Source of the DNA: JBFXDI01 sp050181295
GTDB taxonomy: Bacteria; Pseudomonadota; Alphaproteobacteria; Rhizobiales; Aestuariivirgaceae
Direction of reading: 5' to 3'
DNA: 43,784 bases
Assembly: GCA_050181295.1 (NCBI GenBank)
Contig: JBFXDI010000018.1
Coordinates: forward strand, 1-43,784
The notes under the pieces are model-generated. The model saw only the letters and a list, made by a program, of their open reading frames with translations. It ran no database searches and was not told where the DNA came from. The position numbers and the translations under genes are program-made. Below are positions 8,301 through 16,251 of the stretch, piece by piece; the stretch's first letter is position 1, and the number at the start of each line of letters is the position of its first letter.

Positions 8301-8543
8301 TCAGTGAACGCGGTCCAGGGAACTGCGCGGATCGTGGCCGTAGCTGTCACTGTCGGCGATCGAGCCGTCGCGGTTGTGGATCACCAGCTCGACGCGATCC
8401 CGCAGGGCCATGTCGCGGCCGGCCGAAATCGCGTCTTCCTTGGTGTCGTGCTTCGAGCGGGAACGGCTGCCGCCCTCGCGCATGACCGACCATTTCAGGT
8501 CCTTGTGCATCACGACGTGAACGTTGCGCTTCGCGAACGGCAT
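8301..8543 (-). CDS. DUF2188 domain protein
   Basis: An 80-residue protein that matches DUF2188 along its length: VHVVMHKDLKWSVMREG, then HDTKEDAISAGRDMA, then VELVIHNRDGSIADSDSYGHDP, which is the family's hallmark order. The function of the family is unknown; members are often stress- or stationary-phase-associated small proteins. Start ATG at 8543 is preceded by GGAGAAGG at good spacing on the minus strand. It lies 19 bases after the small secreted gene on the same strand, so an operon is likely. Confidence 0.85.
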   Translation of the reverse strand: MPFAKRNVHVVMHKDLKWSVMREGGSRSRSKHDTKEDAISAGRDMALRDRVELVIHNRDGSIADSDSYGHDPRSSLDRVH

Positions 8544-8562
8544 GACCTTCTCCGACTTTCCC

Positions 8563-8823
8563 TTAATGCAGCGCCATAGCGGGAAGCTTGCCCTGGATGG
8601 GAACGGACTTGCAGTCGCGGCTCGCGTGCGCGGCGTCTTCAGCCTGCTTCCTGTTCCCGTAGGATGCCTCGCCGAGGACTATCGCGTCGGAATCCTCAGG
8701 AAGGTGCCTGACGATCGAGCATTCCTGAGAACCCACGTCCCGCACCACGTAGTAGCGATCCGCGAGCGCCGGTGTCGCGATGCCGCAGGCGACCAAAAAT
8801 ACGATCGCAAACCTGCCTGTCAC
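8563..8823 (-). CDS. Small secreted protein, unknown function
   Basis: An 86-residue exported protein. Signal peptide TGRFAIVFLVACGIATPALA, then a mature part starting DRYYVVRD with two cysteines (QECSIV and RDCKSV) that may pair. Small periplasmic proteins with this YYVV...CxIV...C layout are frequent in Bradyrhizobium and relatives, without known function. I chose the GTG at 8823 because GGAGG lies 5 bases before it; an ATG at 8835 would place that site inside the gene. Probably cotranscribed with the DUF2188 gene. Confidence 0.65.
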   Translation of the reverse strand: MTGRFAIVFLVACGIATPALADRYYVVRDVGSQECSIVRHLPEDSDAIVLGEASYGNRKQAEDAAHASRDCKSVPIQGKLPAMALH

Positions 8824-8904
8824 GGGGTCCTCCATCGGGTCAGCTTCCAGATAAACTAGGGGGAGGGCGCCTCGGTTCCCTCGGGGCAGCCCGAAGGACG
8901 CTCT

Positions 8905-9390
8905 TCAGCGCCGCGCGACCAGCACTTTGGCGATGAACGAGAAGGCCGTCTCGCCCGCGCGGTTGACGCCGGTGTTGCGGGAGGTGACGAGGCCCCATTC
9001 GCGCCGCGAGGCGAGCGGCCGCTTGGCGAGGACTTCCCCGAAATAGGTGATGGTGTCGTCCACGAAGACGGGCTTCAGCCACTCGAGCTTCTCGAAGCCG
9101 GGCGAGGGGCCGACGGGCGGCAAAGGCAGGCCCAGCGCCTCGGCCTCCGCGCGACGGCGCTCGTTGGTGTCGGCCCAGCTTCGCATGAAGCCCGCCGCCG
9201 TGTGCCATCCTGAAGCCGTCAGCGCCCCGAACGGACCCGTCCGTGCCGCCTCGTCGTCGAGGTGGAAGCCCTGCGGATCGTATTTGCGCGCGAAGGCAAT
9301 GATCCGCTCGCGCGTGAAGGTGTAGCGGCCGAGCTCGGATTTGTCGCCGACCTCCACGTCCTCGTACCAGAGCCGCGGGGCATCCGTCAT
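8905..9390 (-). CDS. MaoC family dehydratase (second of a pair)
   Basis: A 161-residue hot-dog fold protein of the MaoC/(R)-enoyl-CoA hydratase type. Residues ARKYDPQGFHLDDEAA carry the Asp and His of the hydratase motif; TASGWHTAAGFM and the C-terminal strands complete the domain. Expected reaction: addition or removal of water at a 2-enoyl-CoA; the substrate is unknown. ATG at 9390 overlaps the stop of the upstream MaoC gene by 4 bases (ATGA). Two single-domain MaoC proteins made side by side often form a heterodimer, and that is my inference here. Last gene of the rplY operon. Confidence 0.85.
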   Translation of the reverse strand: MTDAPRLWYEDVEVGDKSELGRYTFTRERIIAFARKYDPQGFHLDDEAARTGPFGALTASGWHTAAGFMRSWADTNERRRAEAEALGLPLPPVGPSPGFEKLEWLKPVFVDDTITYFGEVLAKRPLASRREWGLVTSRNTGVNRAGETAFSFIAKVLVARR

Positions 9391-9845
9391 GCAAGGCTCG
9401 CGCGGGTGCGGACGAGGTTGGTGCCGGTCATCTCCGACGTCACCGTCCCTTGGGCGTCGATCGCCTCGAAGCGGAAGGTGAGGATGCCCATCTCGGGGCG
9501 CTTCCTGGAAACGCGCTTGTCGAGCGTCGTGCGGCGGATGGTAAGCACATCGCCCGCCAGCACAGGCCGCATCCACTTCATCTCGGCGATGCCGAAGGAG
9601 CCCATGGAGGCGGCGCGGCCGAGATAGGCGTCCACCATCATGCGGTTCATCATGGCGCAGACATGCCAGCCCGAGGCGGCGAGCCCGCCGAGGATGCTGT
9701 CCTTCCCGGCCTCTTCGTCGAGGTGAAAGGGCTGCGGGTCGAAATCCCTGGCGAAGTCCACAATGTCCGCGGCCGTGACCTCCCAGCGGCCATAGGTGAT
9801 CACTTCTCCCTCCGGGAAATCCTCGTAATGAAGAAGCCCGTCCAA
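9387..9845 (-). CDS. MaoC family dehydratase (first of a pair)
   Basis: A 152-residue MaoC-type protein with the hydratase motif ARDFDPQPFHLDEEAG and SGWHVCAMMNRM. It starts at TTG 9845: the ribosome binding site GAGG overlaps the TGA of ychF (TGAGG), 8 bases ahead, and no ATG fits. It lies 10 bases after ychF and overlaps the next MaoC gene by 4 bases, so translation of the three is coupled. As the two MaoC proteins are only about a third identical by eye, this is not a recent tandem copy. Likely a subunit of a two-part hydratase. Confidence 0.83.
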   Translation of the reverse strand: MDGLLHYEDFPEGEVITYGRWEVTAADIVDFARDFDPQPFHLDEEAGKDSILGGLAASGWHVCAMMNRMMVDAYLGRAASMGSFGIAEMKWMRPVLAGDVLTIRRTTLDKRVSRKRPEMGILTFRFEAIDAQGTVTSEMTGTNLVRTRASLA

Positions 9846-9855
9846 GGTCGTCGCC

Positions 9856-10953
9856 TCAGTTCGCGAAGCGGAAATGCATGACGTCGCCGTCGGCGACCAC
9901 GTAATCCTTGCCTTCGAGCCGCATCTTGCCGGCCTCGCGCGCGCCCGCCTCGCCGTTCAGCGTGTCGTAGTCGGCGTAGGCGATGGTCTCCGCACGGATG
10001 AAGCCCTTCTCGAAGTCGGTGTGGATGACGCCCGCGGCCTGCGGGGCGGCCGTGCCCCTCTCGACGGTCCAGGCGCGCGCCTCCTTGGGCCCGACCGTGA
10101 AATAGGTGATGAGGCCCAGAAGCTGGTAGCCGGCGCGGATCAGCCGGTTGAGGCCCGGCTCCTCGAGGCCGACGGCCGCCAGATACTCCCTCTGCTCCTC
10201 CGGCGGCAGGACGGCGATCTCGCTCTCGATGCGGGCCGAGATGACGACGGACATGGCGCCTTCCTCCTTCGCCCGCTCGGCGACCTTGCCAGAAAGCGGG
10301 TTGCCGTCCGGCACCGAGCTTTCGTCCACGTTGCAGGCATAGAGGACAGGCTTGGAGGTGAGGAGGCCGAGACCACGAAAAAGCTTCTCCTCGTCGGCCG
10401 TGCGCTGCACCAGCCGGGCGGGCTTGCCCTCGCGCAGGAGCACCAGCGAACGCTGCATCAGCTCGAGGCTCGCACGGCCTTCCTTGTCGCCGCCCTTGAC
10501 GCGCTTCTCGAGAGCCGAAGCCCGCTTCTCGAGGCTTTCGAGGTCGGCGAGCATCAGCTCCGTCTCGATGGTCTCGATGTCCGAGATAGGATCGATCCTG
10601 CCTTCGACATGCACCACATCGCCGTCCTCGAAGCAGCGCACCACGTGCACGATGGCGTCCACCTCGCGGATGTTGGCGAGGAACTGGTTGCCGAGGCCCT
10701 CGCCCTTGGACGCCCCGCGCACCAGCCCTGCGATGTCGAGGAACGTGATGCGGGTGGGCACGATCTCGGCCGACTTGCCGATGGCGGCGAGGCGGTCGAG
10801 GCGCGAGTCCGGCACCGCCACCTCGCCCACATTGGGCTCAATGGTGCAGAAGGGATAGTTGGCGGCCTGGGCGGCGGCCGTCTGCGTCAGGGCGTTGAAG
10901 AGCGTGGACTTGCCGACATTCGGCAGGCCGACGATGCCGCACTTGAAACCCAT
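9856..10953 (-). CDS. ychF: Redox-regulated ATPase YchF (Obg family)
   Basis: A 365-residue P-loop protein that binds the ribosome. GLPNVGKST at 9-17 is the P-loop; DIAGLVRGASKGEGLGN is G3. The usual NKxD is replaced by NVDE (in YACNVDESS), which is why YchF prefers ATP to GTP. The C-terminal TGS domain is present (FTVGPKEARAWTVERG). The family is linked to translation and to the oxidative stress response. ATG at 10953 overlaps the pth stop by one base (TGATG). It is third in the operon after rplY and pth, an order seen in many alphaproteobacteria. Confidence 0.95.
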   Translation of the reverse strand: MGFKCGIVGLPNVGKSTLFNALTQTAAAQAANYPFCTIEPNVGEVAVPDSRLDRLAAIGKSAEIVPTRITFLDIAGLVRGASKGEGLGNQFLANIREVDAIVHVVRCFEDGDVVHVEGRIDPISDIETIETELMLADLESLEKRASALEKRVKGGDKEGRASLELMQRSLVLLREGKPARLVQRTADEEKLFRGLGLLTSKPVLYACNVDESSVPDGNPLSGKVAERAKEEGAMSVVISARIESEIAVLPPEEQREYLAAVGLEEPGLNRLIRAGYQLLGLITYFTVGPKEARAWTVERGTAAPQAAGVIHTDFEKGFIRAETIAYADYDTLNGEAGAREAGKMRLEGKDYVVADGDVMHFRFAN

Positions 10954-11552
10954 CAGTCGTCTCCGTCCGCCTCGGCATCGGCCGGCGGGTTGAGCTTGAG
11001 ATGCACCTTGTTCTGGAGGCGGGCGAAATCGCGCGCTGCGATCAGAGGGGCATACTCGGCGAGCGCGTCGAGCATCGGCTCCAGCCACTCGCGGTCGAGC
11101 TTGTGAAAGTCCGACAGCACGTAGTACTGGCCCGCCTCGCGCGCCTGCGGCCGCCCGACGCCAAGCCTCAGACGATGATAGTCCGGCCCGATATGGGCGG
11201 TGATGGATCTGAGGCCGTTGTGGCCGGCGGCGCCGCCTCCGGTCTTGGCGCGCACCTTGCCCGGCACGAGGTCGAGCTCGTCATGGAGCACCACGACATC
11301 GGCGGGCTCGAGCTTCAGATAGCGCATGGCCTCGCCCACGGCGCGCCCGGATTCGTTCATGAAGGTCATGGGTTTCAAAAGCACTGCCCGCTCCGACCCG
11401 AGCACGCCTTCGACCGCCTCGCCCTGGAAGCGCTTGCGCCAGGAGGGCAGGCCATGGCGCCGGGCGATCTCGTCCAGCGCCATGAAGCCGATATTGTGAC
11501 GGTTCGCGGCATAGCGGGGCCCCGGATTCCCGAGGCCCGCGATGAGGATCAT
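10953..11552 (-). CDS. pth: Peptidyl-tRNA hydrolase
   Basis: A 199-residue enzyme that releases tRNA from peptidyl-tRNA that has dropped off the ribosome. GLGNPGPRYAANRHNIGF holds the active-site Asn9 and catalytic His19 (His20 in E. coli); KPMTFMNESG and HDELDL supply the remaining conserved residues. The C-terminus is longer than in E. coli and charged (ends PADAEADGDD), as in other alphaproteobacteria. It overlaps the rplY stop by 4 bases and ychF by one, so the three are coupled. Confidence 0.95.
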   Translation of the reverse strand: MILIAGLGNPGPRYAANRHNIGFMALDEIARRHGLPSWRKRFQGEAVEGVLGSERAVLLKPMTFMNESGRAVGEAMRYLKLEPADVVVLHDELDLVPGKVRAKTGGGAAGHNGLRSITAHIGPDYHRLRLGVGRPQAREAGQYYVLSDFHKLDREWLEPMLDALAEYAPLIAARDFARLQNKVHLKLNPPADAEADGDD

Positions 11553-12217
11553 TCCGGCTGCTTCTGGGCGGTGGCCGGAACCTCGCCGGGAGCCGGCGTT
11601 TCCTCGCCCTCACCCTCTGCCGTCGCTTCGGCCTTCAGATCTTCCTTGATGGCGGCGGGCGCGGCGATGGTGGCGACGGTGAAGTCGCGGCCGGTGATGG
11701 TCGGCTGCGTGCCCTCGGGCAGCGTCACGTGCGAGATGTGCACGGAATCGCCGATGTCGAGGCCGGTGAGGTCGACGATCAGCTCCTCGGGGATCGACTC
11801 GGCCGGACAGTAGAGCTCGACCTCGTGGCGCACGACGTTCAGCACGCCGCCGCGCTTGATGCCGGGGGAGGCCTCGTGGTTGCGGAAGTGCACGGGCACC
11901 TCGACCGCGATGCGGGCGCCGGCGCCGAGCCGCAGAAAATCGACATGGACCACGTGGTCGCGGACGGGATCGAGCTGGATGTCGCGCGGGATGGTGCGGA
12001 CCGCCGCGCCGTCGACCGAGACGTCGACCAGGGTGGAGAGGAAGCGGCCGGTCTGAACGTGCGGCCAGACTTCGCGGTAGCTCAGGGAAATGAGCTGCGG
12101 TTCCTTCTTGTCGCCGTAGATGACGGCGGGAATCCGGCCTTCGCGACGCGTTGCCCGGGCGGCCCCCTTGCCGGCCCGATCGCGCGCCGTGGCGGCCAAC
12201 TGAATGGTCTTTGCCAT
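11549..12217 (-). CDS. rplY: 50S ribosomal protein L25 (long Ctc form)
   Basis: A 222-residue L25/general stress protein Ctc. The N-terminal 5S rRNA-binding domain is at about 1-95 (RDRAGKGAARATRREGRIPA, PAVIYG) and the second beta domain at about 100-190 (VDLTGLDIGDSVHISHV). The tail is Glu/Ala/Pro-rich and probably disordered. It is the first gene of the rplY-pth-ychF-maoC-maoC operon and has AGGAG before its ATG. A sigma-70 promoter (12320-12348) and a leader hairpin lie upstream. Confidence 0.95.
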   Translation of the reverse strand: MAKTIQLAATARDRAGKGAARATRREGRIPAVIYGDKKEPQLISLSYREVWPHVQTGRFLSTLVDVSVDGAAVRTIPRDIQLDPVRDHVVHVDFLRLGAGARIAVEVPVHFRNHEASPGIKRGGVLNVVRHEVELYCPAESIPEELIVDLTGLDIGDSVHISHVTLPEGTQPTITGRDFTVATIAAPAAIKEDLKAEATAEGEGEETPAPGEVPATAQKQPE

Positions 12218-12250
12218 GGCTTGCTCCTGAAAAGCGGTCTGGATCAGAAC

Positions 12251-12267
12251 GGGGCCGATAAGGCCCC
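12251..12267 (-). promoter_or_regulatory. Hairpin in the rplY leader
   Basis: GGGGCC and GGCCCC form a perfect 6-bp stem with a 5-base loop in the rplY 5' leader, about 34 bases before the start codon. No T-run follows. It may shape the leader or take part in autoregulation, which is inference only. Confidence 0.4.
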
Positions 12268-12319
12268 GAGCAGCGGTCCGCCATCCTCCAGGGGTGAACT
12301 TAAGCGGTCCGCGGGGCGG

Positions 12320-12348
12320 CTTATAGGGCGGAAAACCGGCAAATGCAA
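12320..12348 (-). promoter_or_regulatory. Sigma-70 promoter for rplY operon
   Basis: Read on the minus strand: TTGCAT (-35), exactly 17 bases, TATAAG (-10). Transcription should start near 12313, giving a leader of about 96 bases before rplY. Confidence 0.6.
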
Positions 12349-12367
12349 CGCCGGGCGGGCGGCCGGG

Positions 12368-12745
12368 CTATCCGAGTTCCCCGACCCAAGGGTGGCGGTG
12401 ATCCCCGTAGACGCCCTTGGAAGGCGCCGGGAAGGACGGGTCCGCGAAAGCGCCGACGGCCACGGCGATGAAATCCGGCTTGCGACTGGGCTCCCAGTAG
12501 ACCGTGCTGCCGCAGGCCGGGCAGAAATGGAAGGTCACCGGGTGGCCGCTGTCGGAGGCGCGGGTATAGCTGGTCGCGGGGCCTGAGGGCTCGACGGCGG
12601 AACGGGGATAGAAGGCGGCAATGCCGTACGTGCTGCCGGTCCGCTTCTGGCATTCCAGGCAATGGCAGAGCGAGACGCTGACGGGCTCGCCCGCGCAGCG
12701 GACCTCTAGCTTGCCGCAGGAGCAACGGGCGGTGCGAAGCGTCAT
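12368..12745 (-). CDS. GFA family zinc protein (CENP-V/GFA domain)
   Basis: A 125-residue protein with the full cysteine set of the GFA (glutathione-dependent formaldehyde-activating) fold: CSCGKLEVRC near the N-terminus, CHCLECQKRTGS, and FCPACGSTVYW. These bind one or two zinc ions. The first-described member was said to join formaldehyde to glutathione; most relatives have no proven activity, so only the family is claimed. ATG at 12745 gives the family start; an in-frame start at 12784 adds 13 residues with no support. Divergent from the BKACE gene. Confidence 0.88.
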   Translation of the reverse strand: MTLRTARCSCGKLEVRCAGEPVSVSLCHCLECQKRTGSTYGIAAFYPRSAVEPSGPATSYTRASDSGHPVTFHFCPACGSTVYWEPSRKPDFIAVAVGAFADPSFPAPSKGVYGDHRHPWVGELG

Positions 12746-12906
12746 GGTCAGATTGTAGCATTGGACAACTCGCCAGGCAGCCATTCCATCATGACGTCGT
12801 GGGACCCAAGCGTTCCCATCGGGGTGACATTCCGCCCACGGATGGGTAGAAATCCTCCTCGCGCGAGAACCGCCCGCTGAACGGGCTCTTTTTCCTGGAG
12901 GACGCC

Positions 12907-13740
12907 TTGTCGGATCCCTGCATCATCACGGTCGCCATCACCGGCTCGCTGCCGCGCAAGGAGAACAACCCGGCGGTGCCGATCACGGTCGCGGAGCAGG
13001 TGGAATCGACGCAGGAAGCCTTCGAGGCGGGCGCCACGCTCGCCCACTGCCACGTGCGCAACGACGACCAGACCCCGACGTCTGACCCCGAGCGCTTCGC
13101 CCGCCTCAAGGAGGGGCTGGAGAAGCACTGCCCGGGCATGATCATCCAGTTCTCGACCGGCGGGCGCTCCGGCACCGGCATCGCGCAGCGCGGCGGCATG
13201 CTGCCGCTCAAGCCCGACATGGCCTCGCTCACCACCGGCTCCTGCAACTTCCCGACCCGCGTTTACGAGAACGCGCCGGACCTTGTGAACGCGCTGGCGG
13301 AGAAGATGATGGAGCACGACATCAAGCCCGAGATCGAGTGCTTCGACGTCTCGATGATGTACCAGGCGGTGAAGATGGCGGAGGAGGGGCTGCTCAAGGC
13401 GCCGCTGCACGTCCAGTTCGTCATGGGCGTGAAGAACGCCATGCCGGCGATCCGCCAGGCGCTCGAGTTCCAGGTGGCGGAGCTCAAGCGGCTGATGCCC
13501 GCCGCGACCTGGACCGCCGCCGGCATCCAGCGCCACCAGCTCGAGCTCAACCACTGGGCGCTCGAGATGGGCGGGCACTGCCGCACCGGCCTCGAGGACA
13601 ATGTGCGCTGGGACAAGTCGCGGCTTGCGAAGAGCAACGCCGAGCTCGTCTCGCGCGTTGCCGCGCTCTGCGCAGACTACGGCCGCCGCCCCGCGACGCC
13701 GAAGGAAGCGCGCCGGATGCTGGGTCTGAGAGCGGCTTAA
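12907..13740 (+). CDS. BKACE-family beta-keto acid cleavage enzyme (DUF849)
   Basis: A 277-residue TIM-barrel enzyme of the family founded by 3-keto-5-aminohexanoate cleavage enzyme (Kce). The family uses acetyl-CoA and Zn2+ to cleave beta-keto acids into acetoacetate and a CoA ester. His47 and His49 in AHCHVRN are the zinc ligands (His46/48 in Kce), and STGGRSG and RTGLEDN are further signature segments. The substrate is not determined by sequence alone. It begins at TTG 12907 with GGAGG 6 bases ahead. Its stop TAA shares the palindrome TTAA with the stop of the converging gene. A nearby carnitine or lysine pathway is not visible. Confidence 0.88.
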   Translation: MSDPCIITVAITGSLPRKENNPAVPITVAEQVESTQEAFEAGATLAHCHVRNDDQTPTSDPERFARLKEGLEKHCPGMIIQFSTGGRSGTGIAQRGGMLPLKPDMASLTTGSCNFPTRVYENAPDLVNALAEKMMEHDIKPEIECFDVSMMYQAVKMAEEGLLKAPLHVQFVMGVKNAMPAIRQALEFQVAELKRLMPAATWTAAGIQRHQLELNHWALEMGGHCRTGLEDNVRWDKSRLAKSNAELVSRVAALCADYGRRPATPKEARRMLGLRAA

Positions 13741-14282
13741 GCGCCGCGGATCGGCTTAAAGTAACGCTGGATCACTGACTTCAGCAGCGAGTCCTGGGGC
13801 TCCGGCGAGCCCTCGGCACAGCGGCGGAACTCCTTCTCGTTGTTGGCAAGGGTATCGTCGATGTATGCCTCAACGATACCCAGCGGTCCTGCCACCACCC
13901 CGTAGTCTCCCGTGGTGTTCATCGCCAAAAAGTCGAGTCCCTCGCTCGTAATGAAGGAGTCACACATTGCAACAATGGCAAACTCGTCTGTCATGACTCC
14001 AGTTTGGGTTGCCGGAATCACATAGAGATCTCCAATGAACGGCGGCGGGTCCCCGCTCAGCACGAAGCAATGCAAACTGGCGATCGCGCGCTTCCGGCAT
14101 AGGTTCAGAAGATAAGAGGGGGGTGGAAGTCCCAACGCCACCGGAGCGGCAACCCAGCCCCGCTTGCAAAGGGCGGGGACGTTGAACTCACAACAATTCA
14201 AGCCGTGCCAGGGGATGACATCAAGAATGTCAGAACACAGGGCCTCGATGGCCGGACGGTCGACGTCGAGCAATTCTCCCAT
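13737..14282 (-). CDS. Unrecognised protein coupled to prpE
   Basis: A 181-residue soluble protein without signal peptide or membrane segment. I recognise no domain. It holds six cysteines and a central part rich in short hydrophobic strands (LYVIPATQTGVMTDEFAIVAM is too weak for a call). The gene starts 3 bases after the prpE stop, so it is likely read through from prpE. Codon use differs from its neighbours: 7 of 14 glycines use GGA, and TTG, TGT and CTA occur, where neighbouring genes use mostly C- or G-ending codons. This suggests acquisition from elsewhere. Its 3' end overlaps the BKACE stop. Function unknown. Confidence 0.6.
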   Translation of the reverse strand: MGELLDVDRPAIEALCSDILDVIPWHGLNCCEFNVPALCKRGWVAAPVALGLPPPSYLLNLCRKRAIASLHCFVLSGDPPPFIGDLYVIPATQTGVMTDEFAIVAMCDSFITSEGLDFLAMNTTGDYGVVAGPLGIVEAYIDDTLANNEKEFRRCAEGSPEPQDSLLKSVIQRYFKPIRGA

Positions 14283-14285
14283 CGA

Positions 14286-16184
14286 CTAAACCCCAATGCC
14301 CTTGCCTTTCAGAGCGTCGGTGATCTCGTCGAGAATCACGGGATCGTCGATGGTGGCCGGCATCTTCCACGGCTCCTTGTCGGCGATCCTGCGCATGGTC
14401 GAGCGCAGGATCTTCCCCGACCGCGTCTTGGGCAGCCGCTTCACCGCGATCACCGTCTTCATGGAGGCGACCGCCCCAATCCGGTCACGCACCCGCTGGA
14501 CGCACTCCTTCTCGACGTCCGCCACGGGCTTGTTGACGCCCGCCTTCAGCACCACGAAGCCTAGGGGCACCTGACCTTTGAGCGCATCCGCGATGCCAAC
14601 GACGGCGCATTCGGCGACGTCGGCGTGGCCCGCCAGCACCTCCTCCATGCCGCCGGTTGAAAGCCTGTGCCCCGCGACGTTGATGATGTCGTCGGTGCGG
14701 GCCATGATGAAGAGATAGCCGTCCGCGTCGCGGTAGCCCGCGTCCGCCGTCTGGTACCAGCCGGGGAAGGCGGAGAGGTAGCTCTCGCGGAAGCGCTTGT
14801 CGTTGCCCCAGAGCGTCGGCAGGCAGCCGGGCGGCAGCGGCAGCCTGACACAGATGGCGCCGAGCTTGCCGGCCTCGACCTCGCGGCCGGCCTCGTCCAG
14901 CACGCGCACGTCATAGCCGGGCATCGGCACGCTGGGCGAGCCGTATTTCACCGGCAACTGGCCGAGGCCCATGGGGTTCGCCGCGATGGCCCAGCCCGTT
15001 TCCGTCTGCCACCAGTGGTCGATCACCGGCACCTTCAGCATGCGCTCGGCCCACTGCACCGTGTCCGGGTCGGCGCGCTCGCCCGCGAGGAAGAGGGTGC
15101 GGAACTTCGAAAGGTCGTACTTGCGGATGAGGGCGCCCTCCGGGTCCTCCTTCTTGATGGCGCGAAAGGCGGTGGGCGCGGTGAAGAGCGCCGCCACCTT
15201 GTGTTCCGAGATCACGCGCCAGAAGGCGCCGGCGTCCGGGGTGCCAACGGGCTTTCCTTCGTAGAGAATGGCGGTCGCGCCGGCGAGCAGCGGCGCATAG
15301 ACGATGTAGGAGTGGCCGACCACCCAGCCAACGTCGGACGCCGCCCAGAAGACCTCCCCCGGATCGATGCCGTAGACGCCCTTCATGCTCCAGTGGAGCG
15401 CCACCATGTGCCCGCCATTGTCGCGCACCACGCCCTTGGGCTGGCCGGTCGTGCCGGAGGTGTAGAGGATGTAGAGCGGATCGGTCGCCGCGACAGGCAC
15501 GCATTCGGGCAGCCGGCCCGCCGCGCGTGCGTGGGCCACGACTTGCCCCCAGTCATGATCGCGGCCTTCCACCATCGACGCTTCGGCTTGCGGCCGCTGC
15601 AGGATGATGCAGGCCTCCGGCTTTTGCTTCGCAAGCTCGATCGCCTCGTCGAGCAGCGGCTTGTAGGCGATGACGCGCGCACCCTCGATGCCGCAAGAGG
15701 CGGAGACGATGACCTTGGGTCTGGCGTCGTCGATGCGGGTCGCGAGCTCGCTCGGCGCGAAGCCGCCGAAGACGACGGAATGGATGGCGCCAATGCGGGC
15801 GCAGGCGAGCATGGCGACGGCTGCCTCCGGCACCATGGGCATGTAGAGGATGACGCGGTCGCCCTTGCCCACGCCCAGGCTCTCGAGCGCGCCGGCGAAA
15901 GCCCGGACCTCGTCGAGGAGGTCACGGTAGGTGAACGTATTCTTCAGGCCCGTGACGGCGCTGTCATAGATGAGCGCCGGCTGGTCGCCGCGCTTGGTAA
16001 CGTGGCGGTCGAGGCAGTTATGGCAGGTGTTGCATTCGGCGCCGACGAACCAGCGGTCGAGGCCGTCGACCTTCGCGAAGACCTTGTCCCAGGGTTTTGA
16101 CCAGTCGATCGCCTCCGCGACCTCCGCCCAGAACGTCTCCGGGTCCTGCTGCCATCGGGCATAGACCTCGCCATAGCGGCTCAT
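14286..16184 (-). CDS. prpE: Propionyl-CoA synthetase (acetyl-CoA synthetase family)
   Basis: A 632-residue AMP-forming acyl-CoA synthetase; it makes propionyl-CoA from propionate, ATP and CoA. YTSGTTGQPKG is the phosphate-binding loop, DHWWQTETGW the adenylate motif, and Lys591 in TRSGKILR the catalytic Lys that is acetylated in this family. DHWWQTETGWAIAANPMGL favours PrpE, since acetyl-CoA synthetase has DTWWQTETGG. ATG at 16184 follows GGGAGG. Propionyl-CoA could feed the ethylmalonyl-CoA/methylmalonyl-CoA route also suggested by the Mcd-like gene at 22.6 kb. An acetate-using relative cannot be fully excluded. Confidence 0.88.
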   Translation of the reverse strand: MSRYGEVYARWQQDPETFWAEVAEAIDWSKPWDKVFAKVDGLDRWFVGAECNTCHNCLDRHVTKRGDQPALIYDSAVTGLKNTFTYRDLLDEVRAFAGALESLGVGKGDRVILYMPMVPEAAVAMLACARIGAIHSVVFGGFAPSELATRIDDARPKVIVSASCGIEGARVIAYKPLLDEAIELAKQKPEACIILQRPQAEASMVEGRDHDWGQVVAHARAAGRLPECVPVAATDPLYILYTSGTTGQPKGVVRDNGGHMVALHWSMKGVYGIDPGEVFWAASDVGWVVGHSYIVYAPLLAGATAILYEGKPVGTPDAGAFWRVISEHKVAALFTAPTAFRAIKKEDPEGALIRKYDLSKFRTLFLAGERADPDTVQWAERMLKVPVIDHWWQTETGWAIAANPMGLGQLPVKYGSPSVPMPGYDVRVLDEAGREVEAGKLGAICVRLPLPPGCLPTLWGNDKRFRESYLSAFPGWYQTADAGYRDADGYLFIMARTDDIINVAGHRLSTGGMEEVLAGHADVAECAVVGIADALKGQVPLGFVVLKAGVNKPVADVEKECVQRVRDRIGAVASMKTVIAVKRLPKTRSGKILRSTMRRIADKEPWKMPATIDDPVILDEITDALKGKGIGV

Positions 16185-16251
16185 CCGTATCCTCCCATAC
16201 GACTTTTGCGGCATTTGCCGGCAAGACCGTGGGCAGCGCAAGACCTCAGGC

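Noticed and set aside
9845..9856. The two MaoC genes as one split mesaconyl-CoA hydratase gene of the ethylmalonyl-CoA pathway
   Set aside because: Each has a complete hydratase motif and its own start, the order is typical of ychF loci, and neither shows Mch-specific features that I know.
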